From Faecalibacterium sp. (lineage in GTDB: Bacteria; Bacillota; Clostridia; Oscillospirales; Ruminococcaceae), in contig JAHHRL010000009.1 of assembly GCA_020025825.1 (NCBI GenBank), positions 1 to 64,000 on the forward strand: a stretch of DNA of 64,000 nucleotides, read 5' to 3'. The stretch's first letter is position 1; each line of letters opens with the position of its first letter. The translations under genes were made by a program, and so were the position numbers. Positions 7,434 to 15,652 of this stretch are shown piece by piece. The notes beneath the pieces are model-generated. The model worked only from the letters and a program-made list of their open reading frames with translations. It was not told the DNA's origin and did no database searches.

Positions 7434-9170
7434 ATGATGATTAACAAGCGTCTCATAGAGACAGTAAAAGAAAGCAAAAAGTATGTGGCCGCAAATGTGG
7501 CGCTGCAGTGGGTGGGCTTGCTGACAAACATTACCATGATGACAGCAATTGCGCGCTTTTTGCAGCAGGTTTATAACAAAACAGCAGACAGCCATGCACT
7601 TTTGAACACTGTGCTGCTGGCTGTTGCGATGATTGTGGTACGATTTGTTTGTACAATGGCAGCGGGACACATGGGATATATGTCTTCCCGTGAAGTAAAA
7701 CAAAAACTGCGTGAAATGATTTACCGTAAGCTGCTGCGCCTAGGCAACTCTTACCGTGAGCAAGTACAAACAAGCGAAATTGTACAGGTTACAACGGAAG
7801 GCGTTGAGCAGTTGGAAACCTATTTTGGTGCATACTTGCCGCAGTTTTTCTATGCGATGCTGGCACCGCTTACCTTGTTTGCTGTTATCAGTTTTGTAAA
7901 CCTGCCTTCCGCAGTGGTGCTGCTGATTTGTGTACCGTTGATTCCTATTACGATTGCAGCTGTGCAGACATGGGCAAAAAAGCTGCTGGGCAAATACTGG
8001 GGAGAGTACACTGCTTTAGGCGATACCTTTTTGGAAAATTTGCAGGGCCTTACCACGCTGAAAATTTACCAGACGGATGGTTTTAAGCAGGACGAGATGA
8101 ATGTACAGGCGGAGAAGTTCCGCAAAATCACCATGAAAGTGCTGACTATGCAGCTGAACTCCATTACCATTATGGATTTGATTGCATACGGCGGTGCTGC
8201 TTTGGGTGTTATTTTGGCTGTTACACAGTTCCGTGCAAATCGTGTAGACTTGGCAGGCTGCCTAATGATTTTGCTGTTGGCTGCGGACTTCTTCCTGCCG
8301 ATGCGTCAGCTGGGCTCCTTCTTCCACATTGCTATGAATGGTATGGCTGCGTCGGATAAGATTTTCAAACTGCTGGATTTACCGGAGCCGGAACAAAAAA
8401 CACAGCCTGTCCCGGCGGATTGCAGTATTCGCTGCGAGAATTTGAGCTTTGCTTATGAAGCAGACCGTGAGATTCTGCATGGTGTGAATATGGAATTCCC
8501 GCAGGGCGGCTTTACAGCTATCGTTGGCGAAAGTGGCTGCGGAAAATCCACCTTGGCTGCCATTTTGATGGGCAGAAATCGTGGCTATACCGGCAGCGTA
8601 ACCGTTGGTGGAGTTCCGCTTTCGCAGATTTCGGAAGAAAGCCTGATGCAGCAGTTTACGTATGTTAGCCATCAAAGCTATCTGTTTAAGGGAACTGTAC
8701 GTGAGAACCTGTTAATGGGTTGCCCCACTGCAACAGATGCTCAGCTTTGGGGTGCGCTGGAATGTGTTAATCTGGCAGATTTCCTGCGCAGTGAAAATGG
8801 CTTGGATACCAAGCTGACAGCAAAGGCATCCAACTTCTCCGGCGGACAGTGCCAGCGTTTGGCTCTGGCCAGAGCATTGCTGCATGATACGCCCGTTTAT
8901 ATTTTTGACGAGGCAACCTCCAATATTGATGTGGAGAGCGAAAATGATATGATGCGCCAGATTCGCCAGCTGGCAAAAACAAAGACGGTAATTTTGATTT
9001 CTCACCGTTTGGCAAACGTAGCAGATGCAGATAATACCTACGTTTTGGATGGCGGCAATATTGTGGAATCCGGTAAGCACGAGGCGCTGCTGGAACAGAA
9101 CGGAGTATATACAAAACTATGGCATACCCAGCAGGAACTGGAAAATTACACGAAGGGAGCCGCACTATGA
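7434..9170 (+). CDS. ABC exporter half-transporter (CydD-like), subunit 1
   Basis: I place the start at ATG 7434, behind GGGAG; an upstream in-frame TTG at 7416 overlaps the ribosome site. The product of about 578 residues fuses a six-helix membrane domain to an ATPase with Walker A GESGCGKST, signature FSGGQCQRLALARALL, Walker B VYIFDEATS and H-loop SHRLA. With the next gene (ATGA overlap) it forms a heterodimeric type IV ABC transporter. The position behind a DtxR-type regulator and iron-uptake genes hints at a metal-linked cargo such as haem, a siderophore or a thiol, but the sequence does not settle cargo or direction. Confidence 0.85.
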   Translation: MMINKRLIETVKESKKYVAANVALQWVGLLTNITMMTAIARFLQQVYNKTADSHALLNTVLLAVAMIVVRFVCTMAAGHMGYMSSREVKQKLREMIYRKLLRLGNSYREQVQTSEIVQVTTEGVEQLETYFGAYLPQFFYAMLAPLTLFAVISFVNLPSAVVLLICVPLIPITIAAVQTWAKKLLGKYWGEYTALGDTFLENLQGLTTLKIYQTDGFKQDEMNVQAEKFRKITMKVLTMQLNSITIMDLIAYGGAALGVILAVTQFRANRVDLAGCLMILLLAADFFLPMRQLGSFFHIAMNGMAASDKIFKLLDLPEPEQKTQPVPADCSIRCENLSFAYEADREILHGVNMEFPQGGFTAIVGESGCGKSTLAAILMGRNRGYTGSVTVGGVPLSQISEESLMQQFTYVSHQSYLFKGTVRENLLMGCPTATDAQLWGALECVNLADFLRSENGLDTKLTAKASNFSGGQCQRLALARALLHDTPVYIFDEATSNIDVESENDMMRQIRQLAKTKTVILISHRLANVADADNTYVLDGGNIVESGKHEALLEQNGVYTKLWHTQQELENYTKGAAL

Positions 9171-10807
9171 AACGAAACAATCTTCAGGTTATGATGCGGC
9201 TTATCGGTTTGGTAAAACCGCTTACCGGCTATATGTTGCTGGCCATTTTAATGGGTCTGGTTGGGCATCTGTGTGCAGCGTTTATCACAATTATGGGCGG
9301 CGTTGCTGTTTTGCAGCTGCTGGGCCTTTACAGCAAAATAACACTGGGCATTATCTTTACCTGCCTGATTCTGTTTGCTGTAGTTCGTGGATTTTTGCGC
9401 TATGCAGAGCAGTCCTGCAACCACTTTATCGCATTTAAGCTGCTGGCTTTACTGCGTGATAAGGTGTTTACTGCACTGCGCCGCTTGACCCCTGCAAAGC
9501 TGGAAGGCAAGGATAAGGGCAACTTAATCAGCATTATCACTTCGGACATTGAGCTGCTGGAAGTGTTCTATGCACATACAATCTCGCCTATTTGCATTGC
9601 TGCGCTGTTTACCGTTGTTATGGTGCTTTTCATTGGCTCCTATCATTGGGCACTGGGACTTTTGGCACTGGCGGCATACGTAACGGTTGGTGTGATTGTT
9701 CCGGTTATCACCTCCAAGATGAGTGGTGCTAACGGCATCAATTTCCGTACACAGTCCGGTGAGCTGGCTGGCTTTGTGCTGGACAGCCTGCGTGGCTTGC
9801 CCGAGATTTTGCAATACGGTCAGGGCGAAAAGCGTGTACAGCAAATGAACGAAATGACCGAGAACCTTTCCGTACAGGAAAAGCGTATGAAGCGTATGTC
9901 CAACGGAAATATCGCAGTTACCAACTTGGTGATTCTGGTGTTTGACATTGCAATGCTGTTTGCAGCCACACAGCTGTGCGAGTTTGAGGGTGTGCTGATT
10001 CCTACGTTGGCGCTGATGAGCTCTTTTGGTCCGGTGGTTGCACTGGCTGCTTTGGGCGCAACGCTGCAAAATACCTTTGCCGCAGGTAACCGTGTGCTGG
10101 ATATTTTGGACGAAACACCTGTTGTAGAAGAAATTACCGGCAAGGAAGAAATTACCTTTGCGGGTGCACAGGCAAAGAATATTACCTTCTCCTATGGGGA
10201 CGAAACCATTTTGACAGATTTGTCGGTGGAAATCCCGCAGAATGAAATTGTAGGTATTGTAGGTAAGAGCGGAAGCGGCAAGTCTACTTTGCTGAAGCTG
10301 TTTATGCGTTTCTGGCAGGTACAAAAGGGCGAAATTCGTATTTCCGGCCGCAGTGTGGATGACATCAATACAACCAATTTGCGCAACATGGAAAGCTTTG
10401 TTACGCAGGAAACCTACCTGTTTGATGATACGATTCGCAATAACCTGCGTGTTGCAAAATGGGACGCAACCGATGAAGAAATTGTTGCAGCCTGCAAAAA
10501 GGCTTCGGTGCATGAATTTATCCAGAAGCTGCCGCAGGGGTACGATACACAGGTTGGTGAGTTGGGAGATTCTCTTTCCGGCGGCGAACGTCAGCGTTTG
10601 GGTTTGGCAAGAGCTTTCCTGCATGACGCACCGTTCCTGCTGTTGGACGAGCCCACCAGCAATTTGGACAGCTTGAACGAAGCAGTTATCCTGAAGTCGC
10701 TGCATGAGGAATGTGAAGACAAGACAGTGGTGCTGGTATCGCACCGCAAATCTACTATGGGTATTGCAGACCGTGTTTACTCGGTAGAGCAGGGAAGGAA
10801 TAGCTAA
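9167..10807 (+). CDS. ABC exporter half-transporter (CydC-like), subunit 2
   Basis: Starts at ATG 9167, overlapping the previous stop (ATGA), with AGGGAG upstream. The 546-residue product has the same layout as subunit 1: membrane helices, then Walker A GKSGSGKST, signature LSGGERQRLGLARAFL, Walker B FLLLDEPTS and H-loop SHRKS. Both ATP sites of the pair look catalytically intact, because each subunit keeps its Walker B glutamate (DEAT and DEPT). Its stop overlaps the next start (TAATG), so all four genes from 7434 to 11519 are translationally coupled. Confidence 0.85.
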   Translation: MKRNNLQVMMRLIGLVKPLTGYMLLAILMGLVGHLCAAFITIMGGVAVLQLLGLYSKITLGIIFTCLILFAVVRGFLRYAEQSCNHFIAFKLLALLRDKVFTALRRLTPAKLEGKDKGNLISIITSDIELLEVFYAHTISPICIAALFTVVMVLFIGSYHWALGLLALAAYVTVGVIVPVITSKMSGANGINFRTQSGELAGFVLDSLRGLPEILQYGQGEKRVQQMNEMTENLSVQEKRMKRMSNGNIAVTNLVILVFDIAMLFAATQLCEFEGVLIPTLALMSSFGPVVALAALGATLQNTFAAGNRVLDILDETPVVEEITGKEEITFAGAQAKNITFSYGDETILTDLSVEIPQNEIVGIVGKSGSGKSTLLKLFMRFWQVQKGEIRISGRSVDDINTTNLRNMESFVTQETYLFDDTIRNNLRVAKWDATDEEIVAACKKASVHEFIQKLPQGYDTQVGELGDSLSGGERQRLGLARAFLHDAPFLLLDEPTSNLDSLNEAVILKSLHEECEDKTVVLVSHRKSTMGIADRVYSVEQGRNS

Positions 10808-11142
10808 TGGACGTACAGCAAAAGCGGGAACGGGAAAAAGAGGTAGTTTCGTTGATGATTGCCTTATACTGCCGCAAAAAGCATGGAGGCAAGCAGCTTT
10901 GCCCTGCGTGTGCGGAGCTGGATGCTTATGCGAGAATGCGCAGCGATAAGTGCCCGTTTATGGAAACAAAGACGTTTTGTTCCAACTGTAAAGTGCATTG
11001 CTATAAACCGGAAATGCGGGAGAAAATTAGAGAAGTAATGCGATTTTCCGGTCCACGTATGATTTTTCATCATCCGATTATGGCGATTCGTCATGTGATA
11101 GAGAGCAGAAAAGAAAAAAGACAACTGGAGAAGCAAGTATGA
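10807..11142 (+). CDS. Nitrous oxide-stimulated promoter family protein (PF11756)
   Basis: A 111-residue Cys-rich protein: CPACAEL (about 37-43), CPFMETKTFCSNCKVHCYKPEMRE (about 56-79), then MRFSGPRMIFHHPIMAIRH. This pattern is the PF11756 family, named after an expression observation rather than a known biochemical function. Conserved cysteines suggest metal or cluster binding, which is inference. It overlaps its neighbours at both ends (TAATG, ATGA) and so is made with the ABC pair and the YbaN protein. Confidence 0.85.
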   Translation: MDVQQKREREKEVVSLMIALYCRKKHGGKQLCPACAELDAYARMRSDKCPFMETKTFCSNCKVHCYKPEMREKIREVMRFSGPRMIFHHPIMAIRHVIESRKEKRQLEKQV

Positions 11143-11519
11143 AAATGAAAAAAATGCTTTATGTTTTGGTAGGCTGTATTGGATTGGCTTTAGGTGCAAT
11201 TGGTGCAGTATTGCCATTTCTGCCCACGTTCCCTTTTTTGATGCTGGCGGCTTACTGCTTTGCCAGAAGTTCCGAAAAACTGCATAATTGGTTTGTCGGA
11301 ACAAAGCTGTATAAAGATAATCTGGAAGACTTTGTAGCCGGAAAAGGCATGACACGCAAGGTTAAAATCCGCATTATGGTAACGGTTACAATATTGATGG
11401 CAATCGGCTTTATTATGATGCGTGAGGTTTTGGTTGGTCGTATTGTGTTGGGCAGTGTTTGGCTCTTCCATATGGTGTACTTCTTGTTCGGTGTAAAAAC
11501 AAACACCGATAAAGAATAA
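11139..11519 (+). CDS. YbaN family inner-membrane protein (DUF454)
   Basis: A 126-residue membrane protein with a helical N-terminal pair (VGCIGLALGAIGAVLPFLPTFPFLMLAAYCFARSS), the family signature G-x-LP-x-LPTFPF, and two helices near the end. This is YbaN/DUF454, of unknown function. It is the last gene of the ABC operon, coupled by an ATGA overlap, and is followed by a terminator. Confidence 0.87.
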   Translation: MKMKKMLYVLVGCIGLALGAIGAVLPFLPTFPFLMLAAYCFARSSEKLHNWFVGTKLYKDNLEDFVAGKGMTRKVKIRIMVTVTILMAIGFIMMREVLVGRIVLGSVWLFHMVYFLFGVKTNTDKE

Positions 11520-11534
11520 ATTGTCCTTCCTCCC

Positions 11535-11577
11535 AAAGGAACAGGTGCCGCAGCTTGCGCATCTGTTCCTTTTTTTC
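11535..11577 (+). terminator. Terminator of the ABC-YbaN operon
   Basis: GGAACAGGTGC (11538-11548) pairs with GCATCTGTTCC (11559-11569) with one G-T pair, followed by a run of eight Ts. Confidence 0.8.
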
Positions 11578-11617
11578 TAATTTAGCATATTTCTAAAGAT
11601 GGATATATTGTTATAGT

Positions 11618-11665
11618 AAAAAAGAACCGTGCTGTGGCCAGAGGCTGTCGCACGGTTCTTTTTTT
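11618..11665 (+). terminator. Orphan terminator hairpin
   Basis: AAAAAGAACCGTGC (11619-11632) pairs with GCACGGTTCTTTTT (11650-11663) around a 17-nt loop. It lies about 80 bp after the previous terminator with no gene between, so it is either a back-up terminator or the end of an unrecognised short transcript. Confidence 0.6.
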
Positions 11666-11669
11666 GCAG

Positions 11670-11900
11670 GAAAATAAAAAATGCAGCAAGCCTATAAATA
11701 GGTTTGCTGCTTACAAGGGAAGGGGATGAAGGAATCAAGTATAGATACCCGGAAAGAGGGGTGGAAGTAAATAATGAACAGAGTTTTCCACTAAAAATAA
11801 AATATCGGTGGAAAACTGTGCCGCTTTACTTTCAATATAGGGAAGTAGGGAAGGGACGGGACTATACTTTTTTATATGAACTGCCCCAAAAAAAGGGCAC
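11670..11900. other. Gene-free stretch with inverted repeats, possible small RNA
   Basis: No convincing coding frame. GCAGCAAGCCTA (11683-11694) pairs with TAGGTTTGCTGC (11699-11710), and AGTTTTCCAC (11782-11791) pairs with GTGGAAAACT (11808-11817). Between them lie purine-rich, GGGG-containing segments. Near the tRNA end, GCCC (11883-11886) can pair with GGGC (11895-11898). This could be a non-coding RNA or just intergenic debris. Confidence 0.35.
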
Positions 11901-11906
11901 AAAAAA

Positions 11907-12014
<108 letters not shown>

Positions 12015-12016
12015 TG

Positions 12017-12073
12017 GCTCCCTTGCTCTCAAGGGAGCTTATTTAATATAGCGCAAACGGAATAGGTTGTCAA
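12017..12073 (-). promoter_or_regulatory. Promoter and leader hairpin of tRNA-fMet copy 1
   Basis: On the minus strand TTGACA (12073-12068), 17 bp, TATATT (12050-12045). The short 5' leader then folds as GCTCCCTT (12038-12031) with AAGGGAGC (12024-12017), ending about 6 nt before the mature tRNA. Confidence 0.8.
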
Positions 12074-12139
12074 GCTTTTTTATAAAAATAGTTTTCTGGA
12101 TTTATAAAACAAGGAAAAGTATGCAGTTGACTAATAAAA

Positions 12140-13141
12140 TTAAATCCAGCTTTCTTCTGTTTCATGCTTTTTGGCACGTGTCATAAGGGCAAGAATCACC
12201 TGTCTGGGGTCTGCGTTTTGATACAAAACTTGGTAAGCACCCTCCAGAATCGGCATCTCTACACCTGTTTTTTGTGCCAGAGCACGTACGTTGGCGGCGG
12301 CATAGTATCCCTCAACGACTGCACCGATTTCTTGTACGGCTTGTTCCGGTGTTTTGCCCTGACCAATTAAGATGCCGCAGCGGCGGTTACGGGAATGCAT
12401 AGAGGTACAGGTGACAATCAAATCGCCAACACCGGTTAGGCCGGCAAAAGTTTCTTTCCGTCCGCCAAGTGCTTCGCCCAGGCGTGCAATTTCGGTTAAG
12501 CCACGTGTGATTAAGGCGGCTTTTGTGTTATCCCCAAAGCCTAGACCGTCGCAGCAGCCGGCACACAGGGCAATTACGTTTTTGAACGCAGCGGACAATT
12601 CAACACCCAGAATATCGTCGGAAGCATAAACACGGAAGTTTTCATTCATAAAAGCATCTTGCACCGTTTCCGCTGCCCACTGGTTTTTTGATGCCGAAAC
12701 AATAGCGGTAGGGATACGCCGTGCGACTTCCTCAGCATGAGAAGGGCCGGAGAGTGTCACGACCGGATATTGGGAACCAACTTCCTGCTCGATTATCTGC
12801 GTCATAGTAAGGGCGGTGTCTTTTTCGATACCTTTGGAAACCGAAACGAGAATGGTGTTTTCGGTAAGCAGGGGAGCAATCTGGTGCGCAGTAGACCGAA
12901 TGGCAAAGGATGGTGTTGCCAGAACTACAATGGAGCACGCTCTAACGCAATTCAGGTCGCTGGTAATATCTAATGATTCAGGCAGCATAACACCCTTTAA
13001 CAAGGGGTTCTCGTGCGTTAAAGCCATTTGAGTGGCCTGCTGGGCCTTGTAAGACCACAAAGAAACAGAATGACCGTTTTCTACAAGGAGGGTAGCCAGT
13101 GCAGTGCCCCAGCTGCCGCTTCCTAATACTGCAATTTTCAT
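12140..13141 (-). CDS. gpsA: Glycerol-3-phosphate dehydrogenase [NAD(P)+]
   Basis: A 333-residue enzyme that reduces dihydroxyacetone phosphate to sn-glycerol 3-phosphate for phospholipid synthesis. It opens with the nucleotide-binding motif MKIAVLGSGSWGTALA and contains VSKGIEKDT, the catalytic-domain stretch ELSAAFKNVIALCAGCCDG with its lysine, and FAGLTGVGDLIVTCTS. ATG 13141 follows AAAGGA and leads straight into the Rossmann fold; an upstream in-frame ATG would add an unlikely 13-residue tail. It lies between two identical tRNA-fMet genes, all on the minus strand. Confidence 0.95.
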   Translation of the reverse strand: MKIAVLGSGSWGTALATLLVENGHSVSLWSYKAQQATQMALTHENPLLKGVMLPESLDITSDLNCVRACSIVVLATPSFAIRSTAHQIAPLLTENTILVSVSKGIEKDTALTMTQIIEQEVGSQYPVVTLSGPSHAEEVARRIPTAIVSASKNQWAAETVQDAFMNENFRVYASDDILGVELSAAFKNVIALCAGCCDGLGFGDNTKAALITRGLTEIARLGEALGGRKETFAGLTGVGDLIVTCTSMHSRNRRCGILIGQGKTPEQAVQEIGAVVEGYYAAANVRALAQKTGVEMPILEGAYQVLYQNADPRQVILALMTRAKKHETEESWI

Positions 13142-13221
13142 AGCAATCCTTTCTTTTATGACAGGCAATCGATATGCCATATCTTATAAAGATGAAATAC
13201 AATAGGGACAAAACAAAAAAT

Positions 13222-13329
<108 letters not shown>

Positions 13330-13337
13330 ATTTGATT

Positions 13338-13393
13338 GAGCACCGTATCACTTGGTGCTCTATTACTATAACACGGCTGGAAAGTAATGTCAA
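13338..13393 (-). promoter_or_regulatory. Promoter and leader hairpin of tRNA-fMet copy 2
   Basis: On the minus strand TTGACA (13393-13388), 17 bp, TATAGT (13370-13365). The leader folds as GAGCACC (13360-13354) with GGTGCTC (13344-13338). The sequence differs from copy 1 but the shape and position are alike. Confidence 0.8.
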
Positions 13394-13628
13394 GCTGCAT
13401 AAAGCTTTTTTATAAAACAAAAAATGCGGCGGCAGCACGCAGAGCGGCTTTGCAGTATCGTGTGCAGCATAAAAATTACAGTAAAACGATACTATGTTGC
13501 AACTGGTACGATTTGACTTTTGGGCTGTAGCTATGCTTTAATAAATAGGTATATGATATGGTATAGTGAGAAATAGCGCCCATGTGGAGCTTTTCGAAAA
13601 CCTAAAATGACCCTGCGGAGGTGGCTGC
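13394..13628 (+). promoter_or_regulatory. Upstream region and promoter of parE
   Basis: TTGACT (13513-13518), 18 bp, TTTAAT (13537-13542) is the best promoter. Upstream, GTATCGT and ACGATAC form an inverted repeat with a long loop near 13456-13492; its meaning is unclear. GGAGGTGG precedes the parE start. Confidence 0.5.
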
Positions 13629-15623
13629 ATGGCAGCGAGAAAACAGGAATACGGAAACGAGAGTATTACAAGCCTAAAAGGTGCGGACCGTGTGCGCAAG
13701 CGCCCGGCCGTTATTTTTGGCTCTGATGGTATAGAAGGCTGTGCACATTCTATCTTTGAGATTGTTTCAAACTCAATCGACGAAGCACGTGACGGCTACG
13801 GCGATACAATTCATGTCACACGCTTTAAGGATGGCAGCGTTCAGGTCGAGGACTTTGGCCGTGGTATGCCCGTAGACTGGAACAACGGTGAGGAGCGCTA
13901 TAACTGGGAGCTGCTGTTCTGTGAAATGTATGCAGGCGGCAAATACGGCGAAGGCTCGGATAACTACGAGTTCAGTTTGGGCTTGAACGGCTTGGGCCTT
14001 TGTGCAACACAGTATGCGTCTGCATGGATGACAGCAGATATTTACCGTGATAAGACCCACTATCATCTGGATTTTAAGAAAGGCGAAAACGTAGGCGGCT
14101 TGCAGAAAGAGCCGTACAATGGCCGCCGTACCGGCAGTATTATTCGTTGGAAGCCGGACGATGCTGTTTTTACGGATACCAATGTGCCCGGTGCCTATTA
14201 TCGTGATACCTTAAAGCGGCAGGCTGTTGTAAATGCCGGCCTTACCATTACTTTTACCGATGAGAAGGAGCTGGACCCTGCTACCGGCAAGTCTTGGAAA
14301 GAGAGCTGGTGCTACGAAAAGGGTATCGAGGATTATGTGGCGGAGCTGGCAGGACCGGACTCCTTAACGCCGGTATTCTCCTGCGAGTCGGAGGCTGTAG
14401 GCCGTGACAGAGAGGACCAGCCAGACTATAAGGTAAAGATGAGCGCTGCTTTCTGCTTTTCCAATAAAACACAAGCGGCAGAGTTCTACCATAACTCCAG
14501 TTGGCTGGAGCATGGCGGTACGCCGGAGCGTGCACTGCATACAGCTTTTACCTATCAGATTAATAAGTATCTGAAGGAAAAGAATATGTATAAGAAAAAC
14601 GAGAGCAGCATCACCTTCCAGGACGTAGAAGACTGCCTGGTGTATGTTTCCTCTAGCTTTTCGACACGTACCAGTTACGAAAACCAGACCAAAAAAGCAA
14701 TTACCAATAAGTTTATCGGTCAGGCAATGGGCGACTTTTTGAAGCACTATTTGGAAGTATACTTTATCGAAAAGCCGGACGAAGCCCAAAAGATTGCACA
14801 ACAGGTTTTGGTAAACAAGCAGAGCCGTGAGCACGCAGAAAAAACCCGCCAAAGCATCAAAAAAACCTTGTCTACACAGGTGGATTTGGCAAACCGTGTG
14901 GCAAAGTTTGTGGATTGCCGTACAAAGGACCCCGCCAGACGAGAACTGTATATCGTCGAGGGTGATTCGGCTATGGGCGCAGTTAAAACCAGCCGTGATA
15001 GTGAATATCAGGCAATCATGCCCGTGCGTGGTAAGATTTTGAACTGCCTGAAGGCGGACTACGACCGTATTTTTAAGTCTGATGTTATTGTGGACTTGAT
15101 TAAGGTCATGGGCTGCGGCGTAGAGCTGGGCGGAAAGCACAACAAGGAGCTTGCAACCTTTAGCTTGGATAACCTGCGCTTTAATAAAATTGTTATTTGT
15201 ACCGACGCAGACGTGGACGGTTATCAGATTCGCACGCTGGTTTTGACGATGCTGTATCGCTTGACCCCCACGCTGATTCAAAAGGGGTATGTTTATATTG
15301 CGGAATCGCCTTTGTATGAAATCAATACAAAGAACCATACCTACTTTGCGTATAACGAATCGGAAAAAGCTAACATTATGAGCCGTATCGAGGGCGAAAA
15401 GTATAGTATTCAGCGCTCGAAAGGTTTGGGCGAAAACGACCCGGAAATGATGTGGCTGACTACCATGAACCCGGAAAGCCGTCGCCTGATTAAGGTGACG
15501 CCCACCGATGCACAGGCAACTGCGCAGATGTTTGATATTTTGCTGGGTGATAACCTGGCGGGCCGTAAAGAGCATATTGCCACCTACGGTGCAGACTATC
15601 TGGACGAGCTGGACCTGTCGTAA
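13629..15623 (+). CDS. parE: Type IIA topoisomerase subunit B (ParE-like, topoisomerase IV)
   Basis: A 664-residue ATPase subunit. GHKL motifs are EIVSNSIDEA (Asn48), VEDFGRGMPVD (Asp75) and GLNGLG (118-123). The TOPRIM domain has LYIVEGDSAMGAVK and CTDADVDGYQIRTL, followed by RSKGLGENDPEMMW. Several motifs depart from the gyrase consensus (GLNGLG for GLHGVG, EGDSAMG for EGDSAGG), so it belongs to the divergent clostridial topoisomerase IV group rather than GyrB. With ParC it unlinks daughter chromosomes. parC follows after 29 nt, making one operon with rlmH. Confidence 0.88.
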   Translation: MAARKQEYGNESITSLKGADRVRKRPAVIFGSDGIEGCAHSIFEIVSNSIDEARDGYGDTIHVTRFKDGSVQVEDFGRGMPVDWNNGEERYNWELLFCEMYAGGKYGEGSDNYEFSLGLNGLGLCATQYASAWMTADIYRDKTHYHLDFKKGENVGGLQKEPYNGRRTGSIIRWKPDDAVFTDTNVPGAYYRDTLKRQAVVNAGLTITFTDEKELDPATGKSWKESWCYEKGIEDYVAELAGPDSLTPVFSCESEAVGRDREDQPDYKVKMSAAFCFSNKTQAAEFYHNSSWLEHGGTPERALHTAFTYQINKYLKEKNMYKKNESSITFQDVEDCLVYVSSSFSTRTSYENQTKKAITNKFIGQAMGDFLKHYLEVYFIEKPDEAQKIAQQVLVNKQSREHAEKTRQSIKKTLSTQVDLANRVAKFVDCRTKDPARRELYIVEGDSAMGAVKTSRDSEYQAIMPVRGKILNCLKADYDRIFKSDVIVDLIKVMGCGVELGGKHNKELATFSLDNLRFNKIVICTDADVDGYQIRTLVLTMLYRLTPTLIQKGYVYIAESPLYEINTKNHTYFAYNESEKANIMSRIEGEKYSIQRSKGLGENDPEMMWLTTMNPESRRLIKVTPTDAQATAQMFDILLGDNLAGRKEHIATYGADYLDELDLS

Positions 15624-15652
15624 ACCACTAATTTGCATGGAGAGGAAAACCC

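Noticed and set aside
11782..11817. TTTTCCAC repeats resembling DnaA boxes or an origin
   Set aside because: Neither copy matches TTATCCACA, there is no AT-rich unwinding element or dnaA/dnaN nearby, and the pair is better explained as a hairpin.
13456..13492. GTATCGT/ACGATAC inverted repeat upstream of parE
   Set aside because: Arms are only 7 bp with a long loop and no second copy, so it may be chance.
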